A stretch of 64,000 nt of DNA from positions 62,001 to 126,000 of the forward strand of contig NZ_VBSN01000013.1 in the NCBI RefSeq assembly GCF_006149045.1, given 5' to 3'. A program made the position numbers and the translations under genes. This DNA is from Dyadobacter flavalbus. GTDB lineage: Bacteria; Bacteroidota; Bacteroidia; Cytophagales; Spirosomataceae. This document shows, one piece after another, positions 1 to 8,338 of the stretch. The stretch's first letter is position 1. Each line of letters opens with the position of its first letter. The notes beneath the pieces are model-generated. The model ran no database searches. It saw only the letters and a program-made list of their open reading frames with translations, and had not been told where the DNA came from.

Positions 1-731
1 GAAGAATCCACGTTAAAGCGAAGATTTTGTTTTTTGGCAAGGTCCGGAATCAGTTTGCCCCAGGCGGGACTGGTGCCCCATCCGGAAATAATCAGTCCTT
101 TGTCACTGCTCAACCTTCCGATCATATCCATATTGATCATGCAGGAAATCTGATCCAAGGAAACTGTCGGATTTTCAGTAAAGTATTTGGAACCGAGCAG
201 GCCCAGCTCTTCTCCTGAAAAGGCAATAAAAAGGATATTATGTTTCTCACTGATTTTGTTCCCGGAAAAACGTGCTGCGAGTTCCAGTAAACCGGTTGTT
301 CCCGAAGCGTTATCGTCGGCACCGTTGTGTATTTTATTTTTGCTGTCCGGCGTAAGTGAACTTCCCTGAAACCCTTTTCCAAGATGATCATAATGTGCAC
401 CGATGACAATGGTTTTCTTCGCGCCATTGTCCAGGTAACCGACCACATTTCTGGCAGTCAGCAAATGCGGATTTCCGTCAATTGCAAATGAAACCTGAAA
501 AGGCTGGAAATAACTGCCGTCTGCACCTGCCGGTTTCAGACCTGCATTTTTGAAAATATCCGCAATGTAATTGGCCGCCCTGATTTCTCCCATGGTCGCC
601 GTTCCGCGCCCTTCCAGATCGTCGGATGCAAGGTATTCGATATGCTTCCGGATTGCTGCCGGATCAAAGTCCTGCGCCTGCACTGAAACGGTTGCCGTCA
701 GCAAACTGAGAAAAAGATAGGTGTATTTCAT
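1..731 (-). CDS. M28 family metallopeptidase, secreted (3' part missing)
   Basis: The reading frame runs from ATG at 731 off the left edge, so about 243 N-terminal codons are visible. A signal peptide (about residues 1-20, ending AQA-like at VQAQ) is followed by an M28 fold. Zinc-site motifs are clear: HYDHLG around residue 113, GADDNASG around 137, and SGEELGLLG around 172, which carries the Glu-Glu pair. The family are di-zinc aminopeptidases or related exopeptidases; substrate unknown. Export to periplasm or outside is inferred from the signal. It is cut by the window edge, not truncated biologically as far as can be seen. Confidence 0.9.
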   Translation of the reverse strand, partial: MKYTYLFLSLLTATVSVQAQDFDPAAIRKHIEYLASDDLEGRGTATMGEIRAANYIADIFKNAGLKPAGADGSYFQPFQVSFAIDGNPHLLTARNVVGYLDNGAKKTIVIGAHYDHLGKGFQGSSLTPDSKNKIHNGADDNASGTTGLLELAARFSGNKISEKHNILFIAFSGEELGLLGSKYFTENPTVSLDQISCMINMDMIGRLSSDKGLIISGWGTSPAWGKLIPDLAKKQNLRFNVDS

Positions 732-773
732 CAAGAACAAGGTTAGTAATCTGCTTTTCGGGAATTGACAATC

Positions 774-1085
774 TTACAGCCTTTCGCGGATATCGACCAG
801 AAAATTGCGGACGCGCATCAGCCTTTGTATGAGCAGCTGTGCTTCCTCCTTTTTTCTGAGCTGCTCTCTGGCCCCTTTGATCGTCCGCCCCTGCTTATCC
901 TTCTGATGCATGATCTTGCGGATAATCTCTATGTCTCTTTCGGTATAGCGCCTGCGGTTTCTGGCGTCTCTTTTCGGATTCAGCTGAGGAAACTTCTTTT
1001 CCCAGAACCGAAGTGCGGAGGGTTCGCAGCCCACCATTTCCGCGACTTCATTAGTGTCATAATATAGTTTGGTATTGGGTTCCAT
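774..1085 (-). CDS. MerR family transcriptional regulator
   Basis: A 103-residue protein with an N-terminal MerR winged helix: YYDTNEVAEMVGCEPSALRF, a WEKKFPQL turn and an RRRYTERDIEIIRKI stretch, followed by a basic coiled-coil tail. No C-terminal effector domain or cysteine pair is visible, so a small-molecule ligand cannot be proposed. The frame opens at 1109, but a promoter-like element CAAATATA (minus-strand TATATTTG) lies at 1107-1114, so the internal ATG at 1085 (MEPNTK) is the better start. It follows the peptidase gene's upstream side and precedes no obvious target gene. Confidence 0.85.
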   Translation of the reverse strand: MEPNTKLYYDTNEVAEMVGCEPSALRFWEKKFPQLNPKRDARNRRRYTERDIEIIRKIMHQKDKQGRTIKGAREQLRKKEEAQLLIQRLMRVRNFLVDIRERL

Positions 1086-1106
1086 AAGGGTCAAAAGTGA
1101 TTCATA

Positions 1107-1114
1107 CAAATATA
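1107..1114 (-). promoter_or_regulatory. Possible -7 element for the MerR gene
   Basis: On the minus strand this reads TATATTTG, fitting the Bacteroidota TAnnTTTG -7 consensus, 22 bases before the ATG at 1085. No good -33 TTTG was found at the right distance. Its position argues against the upstream start codon at 1109. Confidence 0.35.
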
Positions 1115-1127
1115 ATCACCTCGGCAC

Positions 1128-1556
1128 TTAAAGTCTGTTTTCTGAGAGATTTTTGATCTTTTGCAATGCTTTTTCCGCAAATTCCGCTGCTTTTTCAAAG
1201 TAATTCTCCCCATCGGGTAAAATGCTGAAATCCCCGACTTCAATGGTTAGCACACTTGCATTTTCATTTTCGCCAAGGCTGTATGTGTAGGCTATGTTGT
1301 AGCTGGATGGCGGCAATTCCCATTTCAGAACGTAAAGGCTCAGCCTGAGCAGTTCATAGGGCTCACAATCGGTGACGATTAATCTGGAGGCGCCGGTCCA
1401 TTCAATGATACGGCCTTTTTCCAGGTAAAAATCTTCAAAATCCTGCGGCAGTTCATCCCATTGACGGATGTATTTTGGTGCGATCAGAACTTCCCAGACC
1501 TTTGAAACCGGTGCATTGATTTCAATGCTGTTTTTTACTGTCAATTGTGAGGCCAT
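1128..1556 (-). CDS. SRPBCC (START-like/AHSA1-type) domain protein
   Basis: A 142-residue single-domain protein. It opens with a beta strand and helix typical of SRPBCC folds (NSIEINAPVSKVWEVL), then GRIIEWTGASRLIV and a C-terminal long helix (ENYFEKAAEFAEKALQKI). These proteins bind hydrophobic ligands or act as Aha1-like partners; the ligand here is unknown. No signal peptide, so cytoplasmic. Located 42 bases upstream of the MerR gene on the same strand, so co-transcription is possible. Nothing unusual in composition. Confidence 0.75.
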   Translation of the reverse strand: MASQLTVKNSIEINAPVSKVWEVLIAPKYIRQWDELPQDFEDFYLEKGRIIEWTGASRLIVTDCEPYELLRLSLYVLKWELPPSSYNIAYTYSLGENENASVLTIEVGDFSILPDGENYFEKAAEFAEKALQKIKNLSENRL

Positions 1557-1668
1557 TATATGATGATGAGGTCAATTTAAAATCATTTACTGCTTGTAAC
1601 TATCCGTGGTTAAAAACCATGCCTCTGATTTGTAAGACACCTGTTTTGATCCGGCTTTGCAGACAGGT

Positions 1669-1697
1669 AAAAAGCAAAAATGCCGGAAATCCGGCAT
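1669..1697 (-). terminator. Intrinsic terminator, minus strand
   Basis: A perfect 8-bp stem ATGCCGGA / TCCGGCAT (1680-1697) with a 2-base loop is followed on the minus strand by TTTTTGCTTTTT. It lies about 70 bases after the stop of the 58-residue membrane protein at 1770 and supports that small gene being real. Confidence 0.7.
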
Positions 1698-1769
1698 CTC
1701 TAAACAGGAACACGTTCCTGTTGGTCAGGTTACATAGCAGGCTTCAAAACGACCACTGTAACGCAGGAA

Positions 1770-1946
1770 TTATTCAGGAAGTGCTTGGGTCTGATGGTAA
1801 AAATAACCTTCGGTTTCATTTTTGCCGGAGTCCGAATCCGGGCTTTTCAGTCTTCTCAAACTTCTTTCGACTTGTCTGGTGTATGTAGAAAGTGCAACAT
1901 AAATCACAACACCCGACACGATCCCGATTGCAAGTATCTTTTTCAT
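1770..1946 (-). CDS. Small single-pass membrane protein (58 aa), unknown
   Basis: ATG at 1946 opens a 58-codon frame: an MKK start, a hydrophobic helix from about residue 4 to 20 (ILAIGIVSGVVIYVAL), then a positively charged stretch and a polar tail ending ALPE. I do not recognise a family. Support for being a gene comes from the coherent N-terminal helix with basic flank and from an intrinsic terminator about 70 bases downstream. Probably inner-membrane with the tail cytoplasmic or periplasmic; topology uncertain. Too short for most gene callers. Confidence 0.55.
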   Translation of the reverse strand: MKKILAIGIVSGVVIYVALSTYTRQVERSLRRLKSPDSDSGKNETEGYFYHQTQALPE

Positions 1947-2130
1947 ATAATCATCACGTTAAATTTAGTATCCAGAATTCACATTGATCATTCAATGCCA
2001 ATTCCGTTCCACAAAAAGAATACCAGCAGAAAGGCATTTACGGTGCAGAAAATGAACAAGCAAACCAGGCTGGTACGATTTTTAACCAGCTAGAATAAAA
2101 ACATCAATCCACACTTAAAATTCAATAAAA

Positions 2131-2301
2131 ATGGACGTCATCATCTTTTTAAAAGCCGTAGGAAATTTGTTGTTCGCAGCCATACTTTTAATGGCAGTTC
2201 TGATTACATCAACTTTCTCCATTCTGGTGTATATTGTCAAAGGCTTCAAACCGGCCCTGATCGGAAAAACGCAGCTGTTTTTCAGCAGAAATAAACGTTA
2301 G
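2131..2301 (+). CDS. Small membrane protein (56 aa), unknown
   Basis: ATG at 2131 gives 56 codons with one long hydrophobic segment (about residues 11-37, GNLLFAAILLMAVLITSTFS then ILVYIV) and a basic C terminus (KGFKPALIGK ... SRNKR). The positive-inside rule suggests a cytoplasmic C terminus. No family recognised. It is divergent from the 58-residue membrane protein at 1770-1946 and convergent with the response regulator at 2323. Coding status rests on amino-acid pattern only; no terminator was found. Confidence 0.5.
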   Translation: MDVIIFLKAVGNLLFAAILLMAVLITSTFSILVYIVKGFKPALIGKTQLFFSRNKR

Positions 2302-2322
2302 TCCAGTTCTTAACAGATCTGT

Positions 2323-2790
2323 TCACGACAAAAGGTTTTGTCTTAAAAGAAATTCCAGCTGCGCATTTGCATCGATCAGTTTTTCAATCAGTTCCTTGTT
2401 TTCTTCTCTCAGATGAAAGATTTCGTATGCATTTTTGATTATAATTCTTAATTGCTGCTCATCCCAGGGCTTGTTCAGATAGTAATAAATATGTCCTTTA
2501 TTTACGGCATCAATTACCGCAGTTATATCAGTATAACCTGTCAAAAGGATTCGCATCGGATCTGAATAAGTTTTTAAAACTTCTATCAAAAAATCGACTC
2601 CTGTCATTCCGGGCATTCTTTGATCCGTAATAATCACATGCACTTCATTGTGCTTCAAAAGTTCAAGTCCTTCTCTTCCGGAGGTTGCAATCAGGATATT
2701 AAAATCTCGCCTGAAAGCGGCTTTAAATGAGTTGAGATTGTTAATCTCGTCATCCACATAAAGAACACTGATTTTCTGTTTACTTTCCAT
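2323..2790 (-). CDS. Single-domain response regulator with coiled-coil tail
   Basis: 155 residues. A CheY-like receiver spans about residues 7-125: acidic pair YVDDE, phospho-acceptor Asp56 in ITDQRMPGMTG, T/S switch in LLTGYTD, and Lys in LNKPWDE. After it comes a short helical, coiled-coil-like tail (EENKELIEKLIDANAQLEFL) but no DNA-binding, HD-GYP or enzyme domain. The receiver is strikingly similar to that of the hybrid kinase at 8328 (SFKA.FR, DQRMP.MTGV, KPWD), suggesting a paralogue. It is divergent from the ThiF/kinase operon and probably part of the same circuit. Confidence 0.85.
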   Translation of the reverse strand: MESKQKISVLYVDDEINNLNSFKAAFRRDFNILIATSGREGLELLKHNEVHVIITDQRMPGMTGVDFLIEVLKTYSDPMRILLTGYTDITAVIDAVNKGHIYYYLNKPWDEQQLRIIIKNAYEIFHLREENKELIEKLIDANAQLEFLLRQNLLS

Positions 2791-3174
2791 TCTGAAGATT
2801 TCTGGTATTCAAATTGCTGATGATCTAAAAAAGATTTAAAGCAATCATGTTATTTTTATAATATAAATTCGATAATGGTATTATTATTGTAATTACTATT
2901 TACATACTTGTAGTCTAAACACCGACAAACGAGTATGAATGAGATTAATTTTATGCATATTAATTATTTATTTTGACTACGAAGTAATCAATGGTAGTTT
3001 TATAGAAATAATTTTACCAATTTGTGTATTAATTAAAACATCGATAAGATATAAAATCTTAAATTTAAAATGCCAATACAAGTAGGATATATTTTGAACG
3101 AATATCAATTACATTGATGATTAGTTAAATTTAAGAGAAAATAACTCCTAGAATTGATCCAGAATAATTTAAGC
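2791..3174 (+). other. AT-rich divergent intergenic region
   Basis: About 380 bases between the lone response regulator and the signalling operon hold no convincing ORF. The stretch is much more AT-rich than the flanking genes, with runs such as TTATGCATATTAATTATTTA and a small inverted repeat AAGAT-ATAAA-ATCTT at 3046-3060. It probably contains the promoters for both directions; no clear -33/-7 pair could be fixed. Confidence 0.5.
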
Positions 3175-5466
3175 ATGTATCATAACCCACAAATCAACAG
3201 CATTTACAAACCGGTTTTTATATCCAGAGAACTTTATGCGGATCAGCGGAAATTCAGGTCTTTGATGGAAGATTACCGCGAAAAGATTATCCTGGATTTG
3301 TTCAGCTCACAAAAAAAAGAGCTTATCAGAATCAGAAATCCCAGAAAACGTTTGTCAGAAGCTGAAATCGACAGCATATATGCCGATTGGTCCTGTGAAA
3401 AGGATACTGACCTGGAAGGATGCTGGATTTATTACCCGTGGTCCAACAGATTGTTGCATATTCTGGACAAAGATGAATTTATAGAACTGAGAACAACGCG
3501 GAATCATTACAAGATAGCCCCTCAGGAACAAATTGAACTGTCAAAACGTAAAATCGGCATTATCGGGTTATCCGTTGGACATGCAGTAGCCATAACCATG
3601 GCGACGGAACGGGTTTGCGGATCGCTGAAACTTGCGGATTTTGACACATTAGAACTGAGTAACCTAAACAGGATCAGAACGGGTATTCATAATATCGGCA
3701 TCAACAAATGCATCATCACCGCACGTGAAATTGCGGAAATTGACCCGTTCCTTGAAATAGAATGTTATCCGGAAGGCATTACGCACCATAATATAACGGG
3801 TTTTATGACGGATCATGGCAAGCTGGACATTCTGGTGGATGAATGCGATGATCTGGAAATAAAGATCTACTGCCGGGAAATGGCCAAAAGCCTTTCAATT
3901 CCGGTGGTGATGGAAACCAGTGACCGCGGAATGCTGGACGTGGAAAGGTTTGACCTCGCGGCGGACAGACCGATCCTGCACGGATTACTGAACGGAATTC
4001 CGCATGAGAAGCTTAAAAACATTGCACCGGGAGATCGTGTGCCGCTGGTCATGAAAATAATCGATGCGATGAAAAGTTCTCACCGGGGAAGGGCATCGCT
4101 TCTGGAAGTGGGCCAAAGCATCAGCACATGGCCTCAGCTTGCAAGTGCTGTAACCCTGGGCGGCGGAGTGGTGACAGACGTGTGCCGGAGAATACTTCTG
4201 AACCAGTTTACCGATTCGGGAAGATATTATGTAGATCTGGAAGAGCTTGTAGCAAATAAACTTCCTGTCAGTGCCTCAACCGTTTATAGTAATCCGAACA
4301 AGGAATTTGACTTGTCCCGGGCTATTGAAACGACGGACAACTTACCGCAGCATACCCGTGCTATAATCCCTACCGAATCCGAAATCAGGCAGATTGTAGA
4401 AACTGCCACAGGCATGCAGTCTATTGGAAACGATTATCCATGGAAATGGCTTTTCCGGAACGGACGACTTCATTTGTTTCACGACACCTTCCGCTCCTAC
4501 TCTTTTGCAAACTATAACAACATGGCAGCCCATCTTGCACTCGGCGCTGCTTATGAGAATGTTATTACCGAATGCAGAAATATGGGTTATGAGGTGGAAA
4601 CGGAATTATCTCCGTCTGAAGACAACCCGGATTTACTGGCCATAATCCATTTTACTGCCAAAAACGACAGCCAAGCCCATACCAGGACAGTCACAACAAA
4701 CACAGAACCAACCGAAGATGAAATAACAAGTAATGACGCTGATCAGCATGCGCCTTTTCAGCTGGATAACCGGACGTACCATTTGCTGCAGCATGCAGTA
4801 GAAAGTGTCAGCAATACAGCATTGCAGTTCATTACGGATAAGGATAAAATTGACAGACTCGGGCGTATAATAGGCGAATGCAACCTCATTATGATGCTTA
4901 ATGACAATGGCCATCACGATTTTTTTGAAAGGAATATGGATTGGTCAACAGACAATAAGACTGCTCATCGTCGCCATGGTGTGATTTCATTCGGCAACAG
5001 TCCTGCCCAGCTTGCGGCGCTGGCCATCATGCGTGACAAGAAAGTTGCCAATGCGATCAAAACGATAGGCGGCGGAAACATGCTGGTGGAAAGTGTGCAG
5101 CATGCCGTAGGCGCCGCACCGTGCATTGCTGTTGTCCGTTTGCCGAAAAACGGTCATCATAACTTTTTTTCAGGAGGAATCTCGGCCCAGAGATTATGGC
5201 TTCAGGCCGAAGAGCTGGGACTTACACTTCAGCCTTTGCTATCGCCGCTGTTCCTTTTTGCCAGAATAGAATCCGGAGACGGCCTTAATGATGCTGAAAA
5301 GGACAAACTCCGTGAATTGCAAAGTCAGTTCCACAGGATTATTGAATCCGATTATCAATCAAGTGAAATATTGATCCTGAAAGTTACAAAAGAAGAAAAA
5401 CCTGTACTCCAGACGCCCCCACATCCATTAGATGAAATCTTGTTTATGGTAAACAACGAATTTTAA
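3175..5466 (+). CDS. ThiF/E1-like adenylation domain fused to nitroreductase-like domain (Rv1355c-type)
   Basis: 763 residues from ATG 3175 (a TTG at 3154 would add seven). After an N-terminal ~115-residue region, an E1/ThiF-type Rossmann domain follows: KIGIIGLSVGHAVA around residue 126, DFDTLELSNLNRIR, a Lys in GINKCI, and LDILVDECDDLEIK. Such domains adenylate a carboxylate; no catalytic cysteine or zinc CxxC is evident. The C-terminal half (from about 400) is nitroreductase/FMN-oxidoreductase-like, with FERNMDW, GNSPAQLAALAI, and SGGISAQRLWLQAEELGL. The same two-domain layout is annotated elsewhere as Rv1355c family. First gene of an operon; its stop overlaps the next start by one base. 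Substrate unknown. Confidence 0.8.
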   Translation: MYHNPQINSIYKPVFISRELYADQRKFRSLMEDYREKIILDLFSSQKKELIRIRNPRKRLSEAEIDSIYADWSCEKDTDLEGCWIYYPWSNRLLHILDKDEFIELRTTRNHYKIAPQEQIELSKRKIGIIGLSVGHAVAITMATERVCGSLKLADFDTLELSNLNRIRTGIHNIGINKCIITAREIAEIDPFLEIECYPEGITHHNITGFMTDHGKLDILVDECDDLEIKIYCREMAKSLSIPVVMETSDRGMLDVERFDLAADRPILHGLLNGIPHEKLKNIAPGDRVPLVMKIIDAMKSSHRGRASLLEVGQSISTWPQLASAVTLGGGVVTDVCRRILLNQFTDSGRYYVDLEELVANKLPVSASTVYSNPNKEFDLSRAIETTDNLPQHTRAIIPTESEIRQIVETATGMQSIGNDYPWKWLFRNGRLHLFHDTFRSYSFANYNNMAAHLALGAAYENVITECRNMGYEVETELSPSEDNPDLLAIIHFTAKNDSQAHTRTVTTNTEPTEDEITSNDADQHAPFQLDNRTYHLLQHAVESVSNTALQFITDKDKIDRLGRIIGECNLIMMLNDNGHHDFFERNMDWSTDNKTAHRRHGVISFGNSPAQLAALAIMRDKKVANAIKTIGGGNMLVESVQHAVGAAPCIAVVRLPKNGHHNFFSGGISAQRLWLQAEELGLTLQPLLSPLFLFARIESGDGLNDAEKDKLRELQSQFHRIIESDYQSSEILILKVTKEEKPVLQTPPHPLDEILFMVNNEF

Positions 5467-6167
5467 TGGTAGCCAAAATCCGAGCATATAAGGCACCTGA
5501 TGATGTTGAAACCAGTAAAAGGTACGTGGACGAGCACCGGAAAGTACTGGAAGCTTTTGGTGTGAAACAAGTGACATCCGCCAATCTTGACTGGCTATAT
5601 GATCAGAACACGTACGTGATTATTGTAGAGTCCGAGGATGGCGCAAAAATTTACGGCGGCGGCAGGATCCAGATCAGAAATGAAGCAATGAAATTGCCGA
5701 TGGAAGGCGCAATCGCAAAAAAGGACACCAGAATATACCCGTATATACAAAACCTGGAAAATTATAAACTTGCCGAATTTTGTGGACTTTTTAACAGCAA
5801 GGAAGTAGCAGGATATGGAATCGGCAGTATATTCCTGGGTAGAATCGGAGTTGCAATTACTTCACAAATTGGTGTAGATTATTTGCTTGCACTCTGTTCA
5901 CCGCCTACATTGCGTCAATGTCTCAGGATCGGGTTCGAAATTATCAGGGATCTGGGCGAAAACGGTGCATTTTATTACCCCAAAGAAGGCCTGATTGCAA
6001 CTGCCATTATTGTAAATGACCTGAAACAGTTGCCGTTTGCCAATGCAGAAGAAAAAGAACGAATACTTGATTTAAGAGAAAATCCTGTTCAGTTTGCGCT
6101 GGAAAAAGGCCCGAAGGGCGAAATAGCCTTGTATTACGAACTGGATATGAAGATTGAAGTTATATGA
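5466..6167 (+). CDS. GNAT-fold acyltransferase, LuxI/FeeM-like candidate
   Basis: 233 residues, no signal peptide. The core fits a GNAT fold: a strand VIIVESEDGAKIYGGGRIQI, then KLAEFCGLFNSKEVAGYGIG (Glu104 on the beta-4 strand, a Gly-rich loop in the acyl-CoA pyrophosphate position), and helix/strand SQIGVDYLLALCSPPTLRQC. A long acyl-binding C-terminal half and absence of the usual QxxGxG/A loop resemble acyl-homoserine-lactone synthases and N-acyl amino acid synthases more than ordinary acetyltransferases. That assignment is inference. Starts on the last base of the upstream ThiF gene's stop codon and its own stop overlaps the kinase start by four bases, so it is translationally coupled. 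Confidence 0.6.
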   Translation: MVAKIRAYKAPDDVETSKRYVDEHRKVLEAFGVKQVTSANLDWLYDQNTYVIIVESEDGAKIYGGGRIQIRNEAMKLPMEGAIAKKDTRIYPYIQNLENYKLAEFCGLFNSKEVAGYGIGSIFLGRIGVAITSQIGVDYLLALCSPPTLRQCLRIGFEIIRDLGENGAFYYPKEGLIATAIIVNDLKQLPFANAEEKERILDLRENPVQFALEKGPKGEIALYYELDMKIEVI

Positions 6168-8338
6168 GACTGGCCGGATATTTTTTTGTTGTTTTTACTA
6201 CTTTCACGGGCTTCACAGCCTTTGGACAAACTGTGAACTTCACAGGAGGGAATGTCATCATTGGAAAATACCTTGAGATATTTGAAGATAAGTCCGGCAA
6301 GATGACTTATAATCAGATTATTAAAGAAAAGGATTTCAGACCTAGCACAGACAATACCCCGAATATGGGCCTAAGCCAGTCCACTTTCTGGATCCGGTTT
6401 GCCATTGCCAACAAAAGTGCCGACCCCAACCTTTATCTTGAACTTGCGCATCCTACTATACGGGACTGTGAACTGCTGGATGTAAGCGGAAAAGACATAA
6501 AATTCGTCAGATATCACGAAAACGATGTTTTTCACATCAGAAAAATCAAGCATCAGAACCTGGTTTTCAACCTTGTGATCAAGCCGGATCAGCAAAAGTT
6601 TTATTATCTGAAGGTTAAAGGTTCCAATCAGGTGATTTTGCCCCTTATTTTACATGACCAGGAACATTTTCTGGAATCTTCGCAGCTATCCGAAACCATC
6701 AACGGTATTTTTACCGGCATTATCATTGTGATGGTTTTGTACAACCTCTTTATTTACTTCTCCACCCGTGATAAAAGCTATCTGTTTTATGTACTTTACG
6801 TTCTGTCGGTTGGACTTGCGCAAACTGCACTTTCAGGCTATGCCTTCAAGTACATATGGCCGAATTCACCGCATTTTAATGCCGTAGCTACCGTCTGGTT
6901 TTCGGGGTTTGCGGGTATATTCGCCATGCTCTTTGTGAAGAATTTTCTTCAGTTGAAGGAAAAATGGCCGTTCGGGATCGTCATCATCAATGTGATCATT
7001 GTGCTGTATTCCTCCACCGGATTGCTGAATCTGGCCGGCTTCGAACTTCTCAGCTACAGAGCCGTTGACGTTGCCGGCGTGGTTGGTGCCATCGGATTGT
7101 TTGTTGTGGGTTTCAAGCTTTCCAAAGAAAATTACCGCCCGGCCAAACTGTTCCTTACCGCATGGACACTGTTTTTGCTCGGACTGTTTCTTCTGGTTTT
7201 ACGGAATATCAACATCTTGCCGTACAATGCGCTGACAACCTATACCATGCAGCTTGGCTCCATTATGGAAGTAGTTTTGCTTTCCATTGCACTTGCGGAC
7301 AAAATCAACATTTTCAAGAAAGAAAGAGAAGAATCTCAGGCGCAGGCACTGCGTGTGTCCATGGAAAACGAGAAAATCATTCTGGAACAAAATGCCTTTC
7401 TGGAAAAAAGTGTCAATGAACGGACGGCAGAACTGCAATTCGCAAACCGGGAACTCAACACGGCGCTTACGCAGCTGAAAGATACACAGACCCAATTGAT
7501 CGATTCGGAAAAAATGGCATCGCTCGGTCAGCTTACGGCAGGCATTGCACATGAAATCAACAATCCGATCAATTTTGTAAGCTCCAACATCCGTCCGTTG
7601 CGGCGGGACATTGACGATGTGCTGGAAATTCTTGATTCATATGATGAAATCAAACAGGTGGATTCGATAGAAAGCCTTCAGAACAAGATCAGTGAAATCG
7701 AGCAGCTTAAAGAAGAGCTGGACCTGGATTATATCAAAACGGAACTGGGCACGCTGCTGAAAGGAATGGAAGACGGTGCAAGCCGTACCGTCGAGATTGT
7801 GAAAGGGCTTAAAATCTTTTCAAGAGTGGACGAAGCAGACCTTAATCTTGCCAATATCAACGAAGGGATCGAGTCCACGCTGATTATTCTGAATTACCAG
7901 ATGGGAAATTCAATCGAGCTGGTAAAAGATCTTGGAAACATCCCGAGCATCGAATGTTATGCAGGAAAGATCAATCAGGTTTTTATGAACATCCTGACCA
8001 ATTCCATATACGCCCTTTTAAAAGAAAAACATGAAAACAGCAAACCGACCATTTGGGTAAAATCCTGGCTGATGGATCCAGAACACATTGCCATATCCAT
8101 GCGGGACAATGGCCCCGGTATGAAACCCGAAGTGCGTGCGAAAATATTTGAACCTTTTTTTACTACCAAACAGGTTGGTGACGGAACAGGTCTCGGACTT
8201 TCCATCGTATTCAAAATTATCGAAGTTCATCAGGGAAACATTCAGGTAAATACCGAAGTAGGAAAAGGCACCGAGTTCCTGATCACACTTCCTGTAAAAC
8301 GTAAAATGCGCCCAATCCAAGAATTCAATGAGCAATAA
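6164..8338 (+). CDS. 7TMR-DISM sensor histidine kinase
   Basis: 724 residues. Signal peptide (1-21, ending AFGQ); extracytoplasmic 7TMR-DISMED2-type beta domain (about 25-180, with SQSTFWIRFAIAN); seven transmembrane helices (about 185-385); coiled coil (about 385-455); HisKA with phospho-acceptor His in GIAHEINNPINF (about 463); an unusually long acidic insert; and HATPase_c with NILTNSIYAL, DNGPGMKPE and GDGTGLGLSI. It phosphorylates itself on sensing a ligand at or outside the membrane; the DISMED2 family is thought to bind carbohydrates or other small molecules. Overlaps neighbours on both sides (ATGA with the GNAT gene, 11 bases with the hybrid), so it is part of one operon. Confidence 0.92.
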   Translation: MRLAGYFFVVFTTFTGFTAFGQTVNFTGGNVIIGKYLEIFEDKSGKMTYNQIIKEKDFRPSTDNTPNMGLSQSTFWIRFAIANKSADPNLYLELAHPTIRDCELLDVSGKDIKFVRYHENDVFHIRKIKHQNLVFNLVIKPDQQKFYYLKVKGSNQVILPLILHDQEHFLESSQLSETINGIFTGIIIVMVLYNLFIYFSTRDKSYLFYVLYVLSVGLAQTALSGYAFKYIWPNSPHFNAVATVWFSGFAGIFAMLFVKNFLQLKEKWPFGIVIINVIIVLYSSTGLLNLAGFELLSYRAVDVAGVVGAIGLFVVGFKLSKENYRPAKLFLTAWTLFLLGLFLLVLRNINILPYNALTTYTMQLGSIMEVVLLSIALADKINIFKKEREESQAQALRVSMENEKIILEQNAFLEKSVNERTAELQFANRELNTALTQLKDTQTQLIDSEKMASLGQLTAGIAHEINNPINFVSSNIRPLRRDIDDVLEILDSYDEIKQVDSIESLQNKISEIEQLKEELDLDYIKTELGTLLKGMEDGASRTVEIVKGLKIFSRVDEADLNLANINEGIESTLIILNYQMGNSIELVKDLGNIPSIECYAGKINQVFMNILTNSIYALLKEKHENSKPTIWVKSWLMDPEHIAISMRDNGPGMKPEVRAKIFEPFFTTKQVGDGTGLGLSIVFKIIEVHQGNIQVNTEVGKGTEFLITLPVKRKMRPIQEFNEQ

